This document shows, piece by piece, positions 50,199 through 63,594 of a stretch of DNA of 64,000 bases. Numbering within the stretch: the first letter of the stretch is position 1; the number at the start of each line of letters is the position of its first letter. The stretch is taken from the NCBI GenBank assembly GCA_013398295.1, contig VZSF01005687.1, forward strand, positions 63,005 to 127,004. Reading direction: 5' to 3'. The DNA is from Chionis minor. Lineage: Eukaryota > Chordata > Aves > Charadriiformes > Chionididae. Under the pieces are notes generated by a model. The model did not search any database and was not told the DNA's origin. It saw only the letters and a list, made by a program, of their open reading frames with translations. The translations under genes were made by a program, and so were the position numbers.

Positions 50199-52695
50199 GC
50201 CTGGAGCCTGTTTATATAATTTAGCATCCCATTCTGAACCGTAAAAATTCATAATCAGGTAGTACTTTAGAGTAAAGTTAATCATATCACATCATATCAC
50301 TGATAGGTGCAGAAATAAAAACTGCTTAGCAGGTTTCAGGTAATCACACTCAGTGTGCTATGACTTCGTGATTTCTTTTATAAGAAAGAAACACACCTGC
50401 ACACAGAAATGCACAGCTCAAAGCAGAAATGTTACAACTGTATATGTTGCTTTTCAGTATGCACTGACTAGTTATTTGCAGGGCTTAAAATGCCTATAAA
50501 TGGGGCTCAACAGCCTTGCCAATTGATTCAAGGGAGGGCATTTTTTAAACACTGAAAGATTCTCAGAAGTCTGAGGTTAAAGAAACCTCAGAAAAGGGAG
50601 GAAATTAAGATTATACAGAAAGTTAAGTCTCTAAGGAAAAAAGCAAGCACAGTAATGTGTTAATGTTACACACAGGACTGGAGAAAAGACAGATAACTTT
50701 AACATATATGGAAGAAAGTGTTATTGAAAAAGCAGTTCTTTTCCCCTGAATGAAGAAGACAAAGTTCACCATGGCTTAAAAAAGTAGAGTATGGAACTCC
50801 GTTTCAGAACTCCACAAATATTTGCAAATATTTTCTGAGGTATTTGCCCAGCTGTCGTGATGACTAAAAGGGAAAAATAACAGTCTACAAATATTTGAAG
50901 GGAGTAAACACCAATGAGGGTGTATAGCACCATTAATATAATGACAGTGGTTCTGTGGTTTAAATATAAGTAATGAGATGCTATTAAGATCTGGAAAATG
51001 TATATTGACACTTCAGAAAAACTTCCTAACAATGGCATCAAATGTCTTTGGAACAACAGCCTGGAAAGTGCTTCTCCTCTGGTCAGTTTAAGACTGTCTT
51101 CATTTGTGCTAAGGTTGCTCTAAGTTGCACAGATCGTTTCAGCTTCCAGTCAGTTCACAGTCAGGTATTAAAAAAAAAGTGGTTTAGGGTCACCATTTCT
51201 ATGTATAGAAGTTGAAAATTTTAAATATTAGTGAAGCTGAGGAGTTAATCCAATGTCCAATCTCTTATATTTTACCTTTTACAACTTTTGTAATGGCATC
51301 AAGCTTAAATGTGCAACTGAATCCAAAGTTTCAAAGCAGCATTCTTTGCAGATGAAACATTACCCTCTTTCTTTCAATGCCAGATTTCCATTCTGTTTTA
51401 ACATTTAATTATGCTAGAAGTTGTTATTTCAAGAAGCTGTGGGTTTGAAACTGCTTTATTTATATAAAAATGATATTTGTCATAATTTTTCAAGAAGGCT
51501 ATGTGCCCTGCTCTTCTGACTAATTTGTCAATAGAGATGTGCCATAGTAACATTTTCTCCCTGACAAATATTTTTATTCGCTTTATAAACACACTAAAAA
51601 AGTTGTTGAAAATGGCAAAAATCAAACCAATTCTAGTGAATTATAGCAAAGCTACACTATGGTAATAGAAAACATCTGCTGGCAATTCGTCATTTTTAGG
51701 AAAAGTTTATTGTCTAAAACACTAAGGGCCAAATTCAGAGACCACTGATTTCATAAAAGCCTGACATGCATTTCTTTCAAAAAGTCTAGGAATGTAGCTG
51801 ACATACAGTTTAAGGTATTAGAAATTATTTTAGAAGTTTTTCATTATTCCCTTTATTTAATTTTCCTTTAATGGAGTTGAAGACATGTCTTTAGGCTTGG
51901 ACAAAGCTGGGCCCCAATTTAACGGCCCCAAGGAGAATCATGGAGATTTCATCTTGTCACAGCTGTAAAATTAAAGTGGAGGGGAAGGCCATCAGCCCCA
52001 CTTCTGAACTGAGTGGGGTGGAGGGCTGTCCTGGTGTCCTAAGCTGTCCTGGAATACTCCCAAGCTGGTGGGGGTGGCAGGGGATAGACATTGCCATTTT
52101 GAACGCAATTCAGTTATATTGTCTGCATAGTTGCATGGAAAGTATTTAAACTGTATCAGCCCTTCCTCTGAGTATCCCAGGAAGAGGAAAACCAGTCCTG
52201 TGTGTAGGTCCCTAATGGGACTATGGAAAGTTCAAGACCCTCAGTTCAGCTTCTCCCAGGTTTGGCAAAGCCTTGGTCTGCATTTCAGTTACAGGAAAGT
52301 CACATTTTCATTCTGATTCTGGGAAGTTAATACTGATGCCCATATATTAAGAAGTGAAGGACAAGTAAGTTCTGGAACACCAAATCCTCAGCTCACCATC
52401 CAGCTGTTGACACTAAAAGAATTTCTATTTGAGAACATCAAGCGATATTTCATGTACATATAGGGTAATGATGCAGCTGTGGACATATTGACCTGTTGGG
52501 GCTGATGCACTTACTAGATGGTTTTTTGGTCAGGGAAGCACTGCTAGTTAGGAAGAATTTCCAAGGGAAGGGTGACTTCACAGGTGATGTGTCTCATACT
52601 CCTAAACACTTACAACTCTGTTGGAGACAGAAGAATGTCCTGGGTATTTCTTCACTGTGATTCCAGGACCCCTTTAGATTCCAGTTATTTAGTAA

Positions 52696-53218
52696 ATCAT
52701 AGAATTGCAGAATTGTAGAATGGTTTAGGTTGGAAGGGACCTTAAAGATCATCTAGTTCCATCCCCCTGCCATGGGCAAGGAGACCTCCTGCTAGACCAG
52801 GTTTCTCAAAGCCTCATCCAACCTGGCCTTGAACACTTCCAGGGATGGGGCCTCCATACTTCCCTGGGCAACCTGTTCCACTACCTCACCAGCCTCATAG
52901 TGAAAAATTTCTTCCTGACACCTAATCTAAATCTCCCCTCTTCCTGTTTGAATCCATTACCCTTTGTCCTATCACTACATGCCCTTGTAAAAAGTCCCTC
53001 TCCAGCTTTCTTGTAGGTCCCCTTCAGGTAATAGAAGGCTGCTATATGGTGTCCCTGGAGCCTTCTCTTCTTCAGGCTGAACGGTTCCAGCTCTCTCAGC
53101 CTGTCCCCATAGCAGAAGTACTCTGACCCTCTGACCATCTTAGTGGCCTTCCTCTCGACCCGGTGCAACAGGTCCACATCCTTCTTACATTGGGGGTTCC
53201 AGAGCTGGACACAGTATT
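52696..53218 (-). mobile_element. CR1 LINE, 5'-truncated, minus strand
   Basis: Read on the minus strand, it starts near GTCCAGCTCTGGAACCCC and passes through the last part of the CR1 reverse-transcriptase frame (open at 52881-53177). This frame includes HRVERKATKMVRGSEYF, GDRLRELEPFSLKKRRLQG, YLKGTYKKAGEGLFTRACSD and GNGFKQEEGRFRLGVRKKFF. It ends in the CR1 3' tail: AAGGTCCCTTCCAACCTAAA, then copies of the ATTCTA-type terminal unit. The 98-codon frame is free of stops but lacks nearly all of the roughly thousand-residue ORF2, including the endonuclease and the polymerase catalytic core, so the copy cannot move. The 5' truncation is typical of CR1 copies. The subfamily is not assigned. Confidence 0.95.
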
Positions 53219-53228
53219 ACATAATTAA

Positions 53229-53244
53229 TTCATTCATTCATTCA
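53229..53244 (+). repeat. (TTCA)4 short tandem repeat beside the CR1 5' truncation point
   Basis: Four TTCA units begin about ten bases past the CR1 truncation point. They may have been present at the target site before insertion; the sequence alone cannot tell. Confidence 0.85.
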
Positions 53245-54065
53245 TAAGATGGTCTTCATGGGTCATTCTTGATCCTGTTTTGATTTGTGTCTTTACTACA
53301 CAGAGATGGGGTGGGTTTGTAACACTTTTGTCTTTAATCTGCCCCAAATGAGGTAGAGTTCCTTTTCACTATGAGGCAGTTACTTTACAGCCCTCTTTCT
53401 ACCCAGCCTTTAGTACTGATTTGGACTGAGCTATAACATACAATAAGTCATCAGCTTGATTTTAAGGCACCCCACTGCCTTCTGAAAGAAGCTCTGGCTT
53501 AAAAATTGAAGTTAAAAGACCAGTGAGACCCCTTCAGCTAAACTCAGAAACACTGTATACATTGTGGTCAAATACTAATTAAACAGTAACTGAAGTACTA
53601 ATTAAACAGTTACAGCTAGAGGCTTTGACATTGAGTTTCATGTGTCTGTATTTTACTGGCATCATCATGGGTGGCAAAAACAAAACTAGTCATAGGATCA
53701 GAGATTAAATACCTTTAATTTCACTAGCTTATTGCTTGTTGATTCAGCTGCAATGGTGGCCATTAAAAAGCTACTATTCAGTCATGGCTAATGCACAGCA
53801 GTACCTTGTATCTCAGATAAACTGTACTGGGAGTGCTTCACATCAGCTCTGTTCAGACTAGATATAAGTGATACTCCAGTTAAGAAATTACTTTCAAGGC
53901 TGATTCTTAGAGACAGGAGAGAAAGAGCTACAAACTTCCATATAGCCAGAGAAGCAGAAACATCTCACAGATAGAGAAGTATCTGAACGAAGCAGCAGTA
54001 GAATCTCTGTGTGCCATCTCTACTTATAAAAGCTGTCATTTCTGCTGGTAGAAGTTCTCATGTAC
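53245..54065. other. Unique non-coding DNA, nothing recognised
   Basis: Single-copy sequence after the CR1 copy. At about 53570-53620 the words ACTAATTAAACAGT occur twice within about 35 bases, a small local direct repeat. No open frame of note. Confidence 0.6.
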
Positions 54066-54086
54066 TTTTTTTTTTTTTTTTTTTTT
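54066..54086 (+). repeat. Poly-T tract (21 bases)
   Basis: Uninterrupted T21 followed by GGATGGGG. It may be a minus-strand retroposon tail, but no element is recognised to its right. The 95-codon frame beginning at 54085 is unassigned. Confidence 0.93.
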
Positions 54087-57000
54087 GGATGGGGTGAGCT
54101 CTCTAGGCTTGACCAGTTTCAGCATAAATAGGGTGCTACCCACTACCTTTTCCATGGTTCATCCCTTGCATACACTAGCTTCACCATGGGTTTCAAGTGA
54201 GCTGAGATTTGATGAACCTGGCATGACGTTCAGGCTGGAAGTGAAACAAGGAGCTAATGTTACTGAGGTTTGCATAACAGTTTTCAGTGTGAGCTGCTAC
54301 AAATCCATGAGAACTGCTGTAGAGAATTTCAAGAGACACAAAGAAAACTGCCTAATGAAAAAGAGCTCATAAACAAAGCCAAGCCAAACAATCATAAAAA
54401 CTCTGTGCATATTTTGTCTAGATACTTTCTGGTACTGTACATTTCCTGTTTTGACAATCATTTTAACTGCTACCATACATCAGTCCAAGGATATGACAAT
54501 ACTACAAAACCCACTACAATATATCACTTTCAAGTAGTTCATTTTACTGAAAAATGCTATTGTATTTTTTCAGATGGAATCCTCTTCTTTTAAGAAACAT
54601 TTTCCTGTACCATCTTTGCCATGAGCCAAACCCTTCAGTCTTTACTCAGATAAAACTTCCAGTTAACTCTGTGTTAGTTTTGGCTAAAAAGAATGACAAG
54701 ATTGTTGGCCCTCTGCATGTAAAAATATTGATTTCTAACTTTTCAAGGAGTGGAAGAAAATGAGCGGGTGTGGAGAGAGACCTTGATAAAACCTAGGACA
54801 GAAATAAATTCAATTTGAAAATGAAGATGCACTTACAGTGCCTCTGTCATGTCTTATATCCATATCAACATTGCTCTAGAAAGTTGAGTGTTGGCAATTG
54901 ACTAAAACTCAAGGAAAAACACTACCAAGTATTGACAATGGCCTCAGGAAAATTCTGATCCTTAAGATGGTAATATGCTAAGAAAAACTCATACTGAACA
55001 ACAAATAAGTTGATTAAGAATACAGAGCACATATAAACAAGAACAACATGAAAAACTGTAAAGCAGGAATTCAGATCTTTCATGTTACACACATAATCTC
55101 CAATTTCTAATTAAGAATCTTGAAAGGAAAATTAATTGGAAAACACAAAAAGGAAGACCAGACACAATACTAAATACTACCATAAAGACAACAAATATGA
55201 ATTGGACTAGAAATGAAAAAGGAGGTGCTGGGCTACAAAAGCATTGTGGATAGACTTCAGGTGATCTGATGGAAGTCTCATGTCCCTTGGCCTTTTATTT
55301 TAACTTCTTTAAAATGAGATTAAATAATCTGGAAATTTATGAATATACTTTCACTTCCTACTATTTAATAAACTTGCAGTAGGAAAAACAAAAGAAAATG
55401 TTATAATGAACTCAAATATGATTATTTAAAATTTAGAATAACAGATCATTACAGAGGCCAATGGAAAAATTAATATTGCCACCTATTGGTGAAAATAGAG
55501 AAGGCCAAATAATTCCTAATAATTTGCATATCCCCAAGGAAGGTCTTGGCCTGTGTAAAATGACGGATAGTTATTGTTTTGATTTACCTGACATGAGATA
55601 GTCCAGGGAATATACATAGTCATCTCTGTGAAAAAGTCAGTGCTGTCATCTTCCTTTTTACTATGGCCGACATCACTGGACCGAAAAAGACTCAAACACA
55701 TCCCCCAAAAACTAAGAAAAAAACAATTGTGACCATCTGTTGTGCTATTGTGCAATATATTTAATAGCAACACTTCTGTAACAACATTAAATTCATTAAC
55801 ATCTAACTCATTGAATAGCAGCAATTGTTTAATACTCACTCTCTTCTCAGCTTAATCTCATTTTTCTTCCACGTATCTCCTACCGTAAAACCTTCCTTTG
55901 ATATATTGAGTACTCCTTTCCCTCCTCTTCTTCTTGCCTATTCTTGCTTGTATTACATCCGCTATTTCTCTTTTATATTTGATATCTATACTTCTCCCAT
56001 TTGTTCACGTTACCATCCATCTACACATATATAACCACGTGCACATTCCTCCCCCCCCGCGCCCTAAACAATCTCTCTGCAAAATGAGCAGTGACTTTAT
56101 GATAGTCTTTCTTGGAAATTTGCCTTTCTGTTAAATAAAAAAAACCTAACAGATGAAGTTGTTCTGCTTCTTCTGTTTCCTTCTCTCCTGATATATCTCT
56201 TTACATTGCTTAAACAAGTAGCAATGTCAAGAGATACACTTTGCCTTCTATTTTTGATAGAGTAGCATCTTCAGAAAGACTCTTCTACGCTTGGTAGTAC
56301 ATGGGTCAATACACAGCACTCTAGAGGAGTCAGCAAATCCGTGGCCTGCCAAGCCCACTTTAAATTCCCACAACCCAGAGCAGTTAAGTTTTATCAGTCT
56401 TGAGAAATGGGGAAGATTTTGATTTGAGCTTTTTTTTCTCCCCCTGCACACGCTAACATAATATCAAAACAAAGAGTACACAGCTATTTCTAAAATGTGT
56501 TTTTAAGTACTCAGACTCAGATACCTTTACAGGACACATAATTTTGACTTTGATACATACTTACAAAAAAACTTGCCTGAAATTATTTGGTCAAATTTTC
56601 TATTAAAGGCTGCCTCTCTAAAATAGTATCAGTCCTTTCAAGCTCCTCCCTCTCTTCCAAAAGCAGAAGGAAATAGAAATGCCTTACAGAGTATCCTGAA
56701 GGTCTAAAAAGATGGTTTTAATAAGCTCATAGCTGAAGGCACCGTCAGAGAAACTCTGCTGCCAGTCCTCCCTCTCAGATTTACAAGATATCAGTTCAAG
56801 TCCCTCAAATGCCTGCAACTATTGTGAAAGTCTCATGCCATTTTGGTTTTTATAGGTCAAACACATACCTTAAATTCTACAAGAAAAATCAATAGGCAGG
56901 CAGTGTAGCCTTGTGAGGACAGCAGGCACTTGCTCCCACCAATGCACAACGTTTAATGAGAGGACTTTTTTCATTAACTTAGGCTTCTGGATAGACTCAT

Positions 57001-58024
57001 GGTCTAGCTCCATAAAAAAACAAATCCATCCTATAATGTGAAAAAACATGCAAAAGTATAAAACCTTGTAACAGACTTTCTCTATTTCTCAAGGCAGGAA
57101 AAATCTGAACTCAGATGAGGTATTTCAACACAAAGCAATCCAGTCTAACCCAGGGGAGGAGGAGGAGCACAAGGGGCCTGGATGTCCAAGGACGGTCAAT
57201 GAAGAAACTCTGATTTCTCTTGAAAAATACATATATAATTAAATTAAATATTTTTCTCAAGACCCTGCCTCAATCCAGACTATGTACAGAATACCTACAT
57301 TCCTAACCGGCATCACAGGCAAGGAGGATTTTTAAATTTCTGTGTTCAACAAAAAAATTATTCTCACTTGCAACAACATAATGTTCACTTCATCACACAG
57401 TTTCAAGAACCATTATCAGAATATACTGTACAAGTTGCTCCAAGTGTAAAGAAAGAACTACCATGATCTCGCTGGTTGTAGGAAAGAAGGAAAAAACATC
57501 CCCACAGTTTTTAGTAATCTTCTATCATTAATAACACTCAGACTGGTATCGCTTCATGTGTTATCTTATATATATATGATGGATAGATTTCTCAGGAAGA
57601 CCTGTGGTCAGCTTCAGAGTCGCCACAGAGTCAGACTAAAATTTTACATTCATGGTTTGGGCTGGGATGTCCCCTTGAGTGCAACACTATCTTCAAACAA
57701 GGTATTTCTTGGCAAAACTTTTTCCTTTCTGTAAAAGTAAATGGTTACTTCACAGTTGGGTTTTTGTTGTGGTTTTATTATTTTTTTTTAATATATATAT
57801 ATATAAATGGACTAACAGATACAAATTATGGTTATGGTTAAGAAGTCTGGAATATAATCAAAGTTCCCTTTCCACCTGAGGGGTAGTAGTAATCTAGTCC
57901 GCTGGTGGATCCCTCTCTCACAGGGAGGTGATCTGAAAGGAGCAGCATAATATATTTAATCAGAACTCCGTTGTTTAAGATGTAAATGGTAAAGTTATTC
58001 ACCCATTATTTATATAGTATTATT
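54087..58024. other. Unique non-coding DNA
   Basis: No supported gene. Frames of 107 codons at 54270-54593 (plus) and 55516-55839 (minus) have no recognised domain. A second, smaller pyrimidine-rich patch lies at about 55850-56060 and ends near a CCCCCCCC-GCGCC run at 56050-56062. An AT array sits at 57790-57805. Confidence 0.6.
57790..57805. repeat. (AT)n short array after a poly-T run
   Basis: Alternating A and T after T9, part of a low-complexity patch that ends in AAATGGAC. Confidence 0.85.
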
Positions 58025-58035
58025 GGGGGGGGGGG
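58025..58035 (+). repeat. Poly-G run (11 bases)
   Basis: Uninterrupted G11 in A/T-rich surroundings. Long G homopolymers are prone to length errors. Confidence 0.9.
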
Positions 58036-60903
58036 CAGTAATGTCTTAAAATATCTTTTTTAATAGGCGATATCTTGTGTTAAAGAGGAAGATAAAATAA
58101 TCAACAACACTGCAAAATAAAAGCATGAAAAGGGAGTCTTTTCTGTATCTTTCCAAGTGGTATTTAAGGTGGGCCACTTTTTAAGCTGTTGTGCTTTTTT
58201 GGTGTGTTTGGATTTTAGTGTGTTCCATTTGGGGTTTTTTTGTTGGATTTTTTTTTGCTTATTTCCACCACCCCACCCCATCTTTATTTTGCAGCAGCTA
58301 CCATATAAGCCTATGGCTAAGGAGGACTCTAGCGAAGGCTCTAGTCCTACATTCAGATTCATTCATTTGGCCACTCAGCATTGCACAGACATTTGTTTAT
58401 CAATTCAGACCCTAATTTGAGGAGAATAGAGCCAGAGCCCAGGTAATAAACAGTGAAAGCCAATAGAGATGGAAGTCAGGGCAAACATTTGCAGGAACCA
58501 GTAAAACATATGCCACTTTCAGATCGGCTACTTTCAGGTAGGATGTTCTATTTTTGTGAACGATAATGAAGCACACAGAGCAGTAGTTTGTGGAAGTAAA
58601 ACAAGGAAACACAATATCAAAGCAGATAAATGTATCAGAGCAAAAATGTTAGAGACCTACCCAGTAAAAAGAAAAGGTAGATAAAAAGGAAGACAGAGAT
58701 TTATGCAAGTTCCTAATGGTGAGGTCAAGAAGCTTTCTCCTCTTTGTCCTTCAAAAAGCACACAGCTGCATAGAACAGAGAGGAGAACGTAAGTGAAGCA
58801 AGGAGAAAACATAGCAGACAGGCATGAGGAAGCATTTGAGCAAGTTTCAAAGCTACTGCAACCTATATTCTGCTTCCCCTAGTTCTCTGTGAGCCCTGGC
58901 AGAAAGGAACAGAGTGCCAAGAATATTATTCCAAACCTTGGCTCTCCTCCTAGCACACACTGGGGATTGGCAGTGGAGCTGACCAGTTTGCTGACATACG
59001 CCACGTTGAAATCAGACAGCAAGTTTTCCTCTGCAGAATATATTCTTGAGAGTCCTATTCCTGACCCTTTAAAGCTCAAAATTCAGTATTATATTATAAA
59101 GAATAAAATTCCTGATTTTAGTGTGAAGTTGATCCTTAAAAATCCCAAACGTTGGCTTTGACAAATTCTTGCAAATCAACATGAAAAATGCAAAGGCAGG
59201 TAGTATTTAGTTGCTGCTATTAGCTGTAACGCTGCTGGTCTGCTAGTTCTTGCCTCCATTGTGCATGCCTGGGTGGGTGAGGGAGGGCAAAGACAAATTT
59301 CTGTGGATCTAGATGAGGTGCTCTCATGTTTTAAAATTGTCCTAGGATTCAAACACCTTCATCTAAAAAAGAAGAACATACTGTCAATGCACTCCTTGCT
59401 TCACATCTCAAGGGAAGAAATGGCACTGTGTTTCCAGCAGGCTTAGATCATTGGAGGAATCTTTTGTTGTTGCTGTTCATTGCAAACAAAGCACTGAAGG
59501 CCATGTCATTATTAGTTTCCACATTCTTCTCAGCCTCCAAGCTTGAGAGCTTTTATAACATGGGTCTGATGCTTACAGTCTTAAGCCTTAAGAGAGAGGA
59601 GCAAAAGCAAACAGAAATGGGACTGAGAGTCTGGGAGGGGAAAACTATGATTGTCTTTCTCTCTTTTTTTACATCTGTCCTTGGCAGCTTTTCACTAGAT
59701 GATTAAGTAAGTAATACACATTGTGTCTAGATGCAAGGTATGTGAAAAGAGGAGGGCAGAGCACATTCTGTATGTATGGTATATATCACAAAGAGTAAAT
59801 TTACATGAGACTTTTTGATTCGAGCAGCAATTAATTTCCTCCATTCTTTTTAGATTTATTCAGGTGAGTAGATGAGAAGGGCATAGGGGCCAGCAGTTAC
59901 AAATGTGTCGAGGAAACTATGCTGACAAAACAGAGCAACATTTATTGCTTTAAAAGGAATGCCTCCGGATCCTCAGACACCTAGACTTGGCTTCCTAGGG
60001 CTGCAGATTCTGCCCACTTTCTTGTGTTCCTCCCTCTTTCAAAGCAGAGAGAGAATTCCCCTCTTTCAAGACAGGGAATGCAGTTTCTGACACCGATCTT
60101 CCGTTCCTGCACGTCCTACTGAGGAAAAAAAGAAAAAAAAAAGAAAAAGATAAAGATAAAGAAGCAGAGCTATTAATGAATTCTTGTATTTAATCACCAG
60201 ATGAAATACAATTAATACTTCTTTTTAGAATAATAGAGGGAGAAAGAGAAACAATGAAAAGAATCCAATGAACTAATGACAGAACACATCCTACCCCCAA
60301 ATACTCTTTGGTCCTGCTGTGTGAGTTAAACTCTGGATTGTTTCCTAATTATTTCAGGAGAGGGAAAAGAACTATCAAAGCAAACTTAATTTGCCTCAAC
60401 TAGGAGCATATCAATGAATGAATATCTTCCTGATTAAAGGACTAGAGCTGATGTAAAAGATTAGTGTATTTAGCATAAAATCAGCTATGACCAGCTCTGG
60501 AAATTTCAGTGCTGCAAGAGACTGTCTGTCTATCCCATGTGTGCTCAAAGTACATCTTCAGAATTGTTGATGGCACTATTACAGATAGAGGCACCCTGCG
60601 TAGTGCAGCTGGTATTGAGTGCCTTACTTTTTAATAGAGGCAGCTAGACAAGACCCCTAGATTACACATCGACCCCTATAACTTGAAACTCTAAGGAGAA
60701 AGCTGACCAGACAAGCAGTTATGATGATCTATTCAAAGTGCCTGAATACTCTCTTTTTTGTGTGGAACAAGCGTATGTGAATGAACCTTTGCTGTCAATC
60801 CTACAGAGCCTGCAACCCCCTCCGACTGTTGTCACCTCCCTTCCTCCCTCTTCTTCCCTCTCTGTACTCCCATTAAAAGCTAAATGGAGGGAGGTAGGGA
60901 AGG

Positions 60904-60926
60904 AAAAAAAAAAAAAAAGAAAAAAA
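60904..60926 (+). repeat. A15-G-A6 run
   Basis: A homopolymer run with one interruption, inside a 141-codon chance frame where it gives Lys/Arg codons. Confidence 0.9.
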
Positions 60927-63578
60927 GCTTCTGCTTATTCTATTTCAGGTACTTTGAGGGGAAAAATTCAAATACAGGTGCACCAATTGAATGCCGCTAT
61001 AGGGCTTGTGGATGTGAGTGTGATGCATTTGTCTGCAGAACTTGAGAACTTCACCCATGCTAGTTGCTTGACACAAAGTGGGTTGAGAGGAGTATCCCTG
61101 AGAGAGATCAAGTCCACTTCACACTCAGAAAGCCTTTTTTTTCCCCTAGCTCTGTTCTCTTAACTCATCCTCTTGTTATACTTCAGTGTATTTTTTCCTA
61201 TTTCACCCTGTAGAAGTGACGCTGAATGCAGATGAGCTGTTACTAAATCAATGAAAAACTAGCATTACCAGATACTTTTAACTTTTACCAAATGTACTGG
61301 TAATGCTCTTCAGCATGAATTCAGGTCTATCAGATTACTTCAAGGACGTTGGTAATTGCCAAAACCAGAGCGAATATTCTTGTCCTGCTTTATTTGAATA
61401 ACTGTGACAAAATGCACAACATTTTGGTTCTTTGGGATTTTGTTGGGTTTTTTTTTTTTAAATATCATTTCTACTTTCAATTGTTTTCAGCAATATCTTT
61501 ACTCAACCATTATTAGTAAAAAGTTCAATATATTTATTTTCCTTATAAGTAATTTCTGAAAGAAATATATGTAGAATTAAACAAACAAATGAACAAACCA
61601 AACCAAAACAATACAGTTGACAACTTCACCCACTTTACATCCAATATATAAGGAAGAAAATAAAATCTAAACTCTAAGCAAGGTCATTACAAAAATGCAG
61701 GTATGAATTAGGTACATACGTGTTTTAACTAGAACTGGGTTATTCTAATAATAAAATTACTTATTAATCATACATTAAACAAAAATATCAGCTGCAGTAT
61801 TAAACTACAGAGTCTTTCATCTCTTTGCAAAAAGATTGAAATTAATTAATTAATCCTGCAACATTTCTAACTACAAACAGCTTGTATGCTGGAATGTAAG
61901 GCTTAAATCTAGTATTAATGAAATTTCATAAAATTCTATTTCCTTCTTGGCCTATTAGTCTTCTTGCCAGTCTAATTATGACATTTAATCTATATGATCA
62001 TTATTAATCACTGGCCATTATACTGTTCCCTATAAATTCCTATGGCTGGTTCACATTTCTGAAAAAAATTCTGAACTTGGCTACAATACACAACTACAAC
62101 TGCACTTATCTTAGAAAATCTATTTTAAGAACCCAATTATGGGACAATTCAGCAAGAGATTCTACTCATAAATTCAGCAGCCAAAGCCATCAACCCCTAT
62201 ATATCTTATACGGTCCATTGGATGATGGTTAAAAAATAAAGTGATGTCAGGGAGGGTATGACACATTGAACTGAGGACTTAAATCACTTTGGCTTTTCTG
62301 CACCTTTGTTGTCTGTACTGAACTTGGATAAGCTGCCTGTTCAGGACTCAGAGTCAATTATCAGTGATAATTTTTTCAGCTATATAATGACTGCAGTACA
62401 TATCACAGTTATTGAAACACTGAACCAAAGTGTCATAATTGGCATCAATAATCATTTTGCCTTGGTAAAGACCTGTTTGAACAGTGTGTTGCTGTATTAA
62501 ATGTTTCAGAATTTAGTTACAGCACATTAAATATCAAAACAACGTGCATAGATGAAAAGTCAGAACATTTTCCTCAGAAAGTATCTTATTTAAGAGTCAA
62601 AGTTATGAAATTTGTCAATGCATGTGTTTGTGTTGTCTTATTTCCACATCATTAAATACAGGCTGTAACTGTAACTAGGAAACAAAGACTTTCTGTTCAA
62701 AATGCCCAAGGCATAAGGAATACAGATACGTATAGATTTAAAGCTGTTATGTTATTAAACATGGAGGGATTAGACAGTGAATGGCTGGGCAGTAGAACCC
62801 GCCTTTTCCCTCCTCACCCCAAAATATCAAGCTCTGTATTGGGTCCAGCACAGGGTTAAATGGCATCATCTGATATAAACTATAAATCAGAGCTGGCTCT
62901 ATTCGGCCTAATCTTCAGGTCTCAGCCCACCTCTGAATCATCTTGGGTTTTTTTCTACAAGCAGAGATGAGATGTTTCTTAGTCTACAAAGACTTATAGT
63001 CCCTCTTTCTCTTTATGGCCTAAAAGTTCCACTATAGAAATGTTGAGATTACTAATCACGTTTTCCTCTACGAGCTGACCCTTTCAGATTTAGTCAGTGC
63101 TGGACACTGACAATAAGTCACAATAGGAATGAATATTCCTTATTTTCAAACATTAAATTCCTTTTTAACTTAAAAATAATGTCCCCTGGAGAAGGAAAAA
63201 AAACACCACACTCCAAAAATATTTCTCTTATTTCAAGTGGGTGTGGTAATTAGACCACCAAATCCAGAAATCAAGACAACAGGTCAGATTTACAAGTGGA
63301 AGGAAAAGGTTGGAGTGTCCATCGTGACAATATGGTTGTGAGAGACTGGAGACTTTAAAAGTGAAAGGGATACAGAAATGTAGCCAGAGAGTCCATTCAA
63401 ATCTCCTTTGACGTTCAATAGGAAGCAAAATGAGGTAGAGTAATATCTACTCTCCCTCAAAATCATATTGTTCTGAGAAGCAAGAAATGCTGAAGGACGT
63501 GGAAAAGAAAGCAGGTCTCTTCTCCTCTCTCCTTGGAGACTCTCAGGGGTAAGACGTCGCCTGCCTTTCTGTCCATAT

Positions 63579-63594
63579 AAAAAAAAAAAAAAAA
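63579..63594 (+). repeat. Poly-A tract (16 bases)
   Basis: Uninterrupted A16 followed by GGAAATTAA. Simple sequence. Confidence 0.9.

Larger units (their letters stand above)
49481..52695. other. Unique non-coding DNA
   Basis: No supported gene. Simple repeats at 50008-50025 and 50171-50198 are listed separately. Near 51725 the phrase AAGGGCCAAATTCAGAGACC recalls the GGGCCAAATTCTG start of old amniote repeats but is too short to assign. A GC-richer patch at about 51.9-52.1 kb holds a 69-codon frame of no recognised family. Confidence 0.6.

Noticed and set aside
60738..61163. 141-codon plus-strand open frame, the longest in the window
   Set aside because: It crosses an A15 run that creates its Lys/Arg-rich middle, has no recognised domain and no splice or promoter context. 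Its length is plausible by chance.
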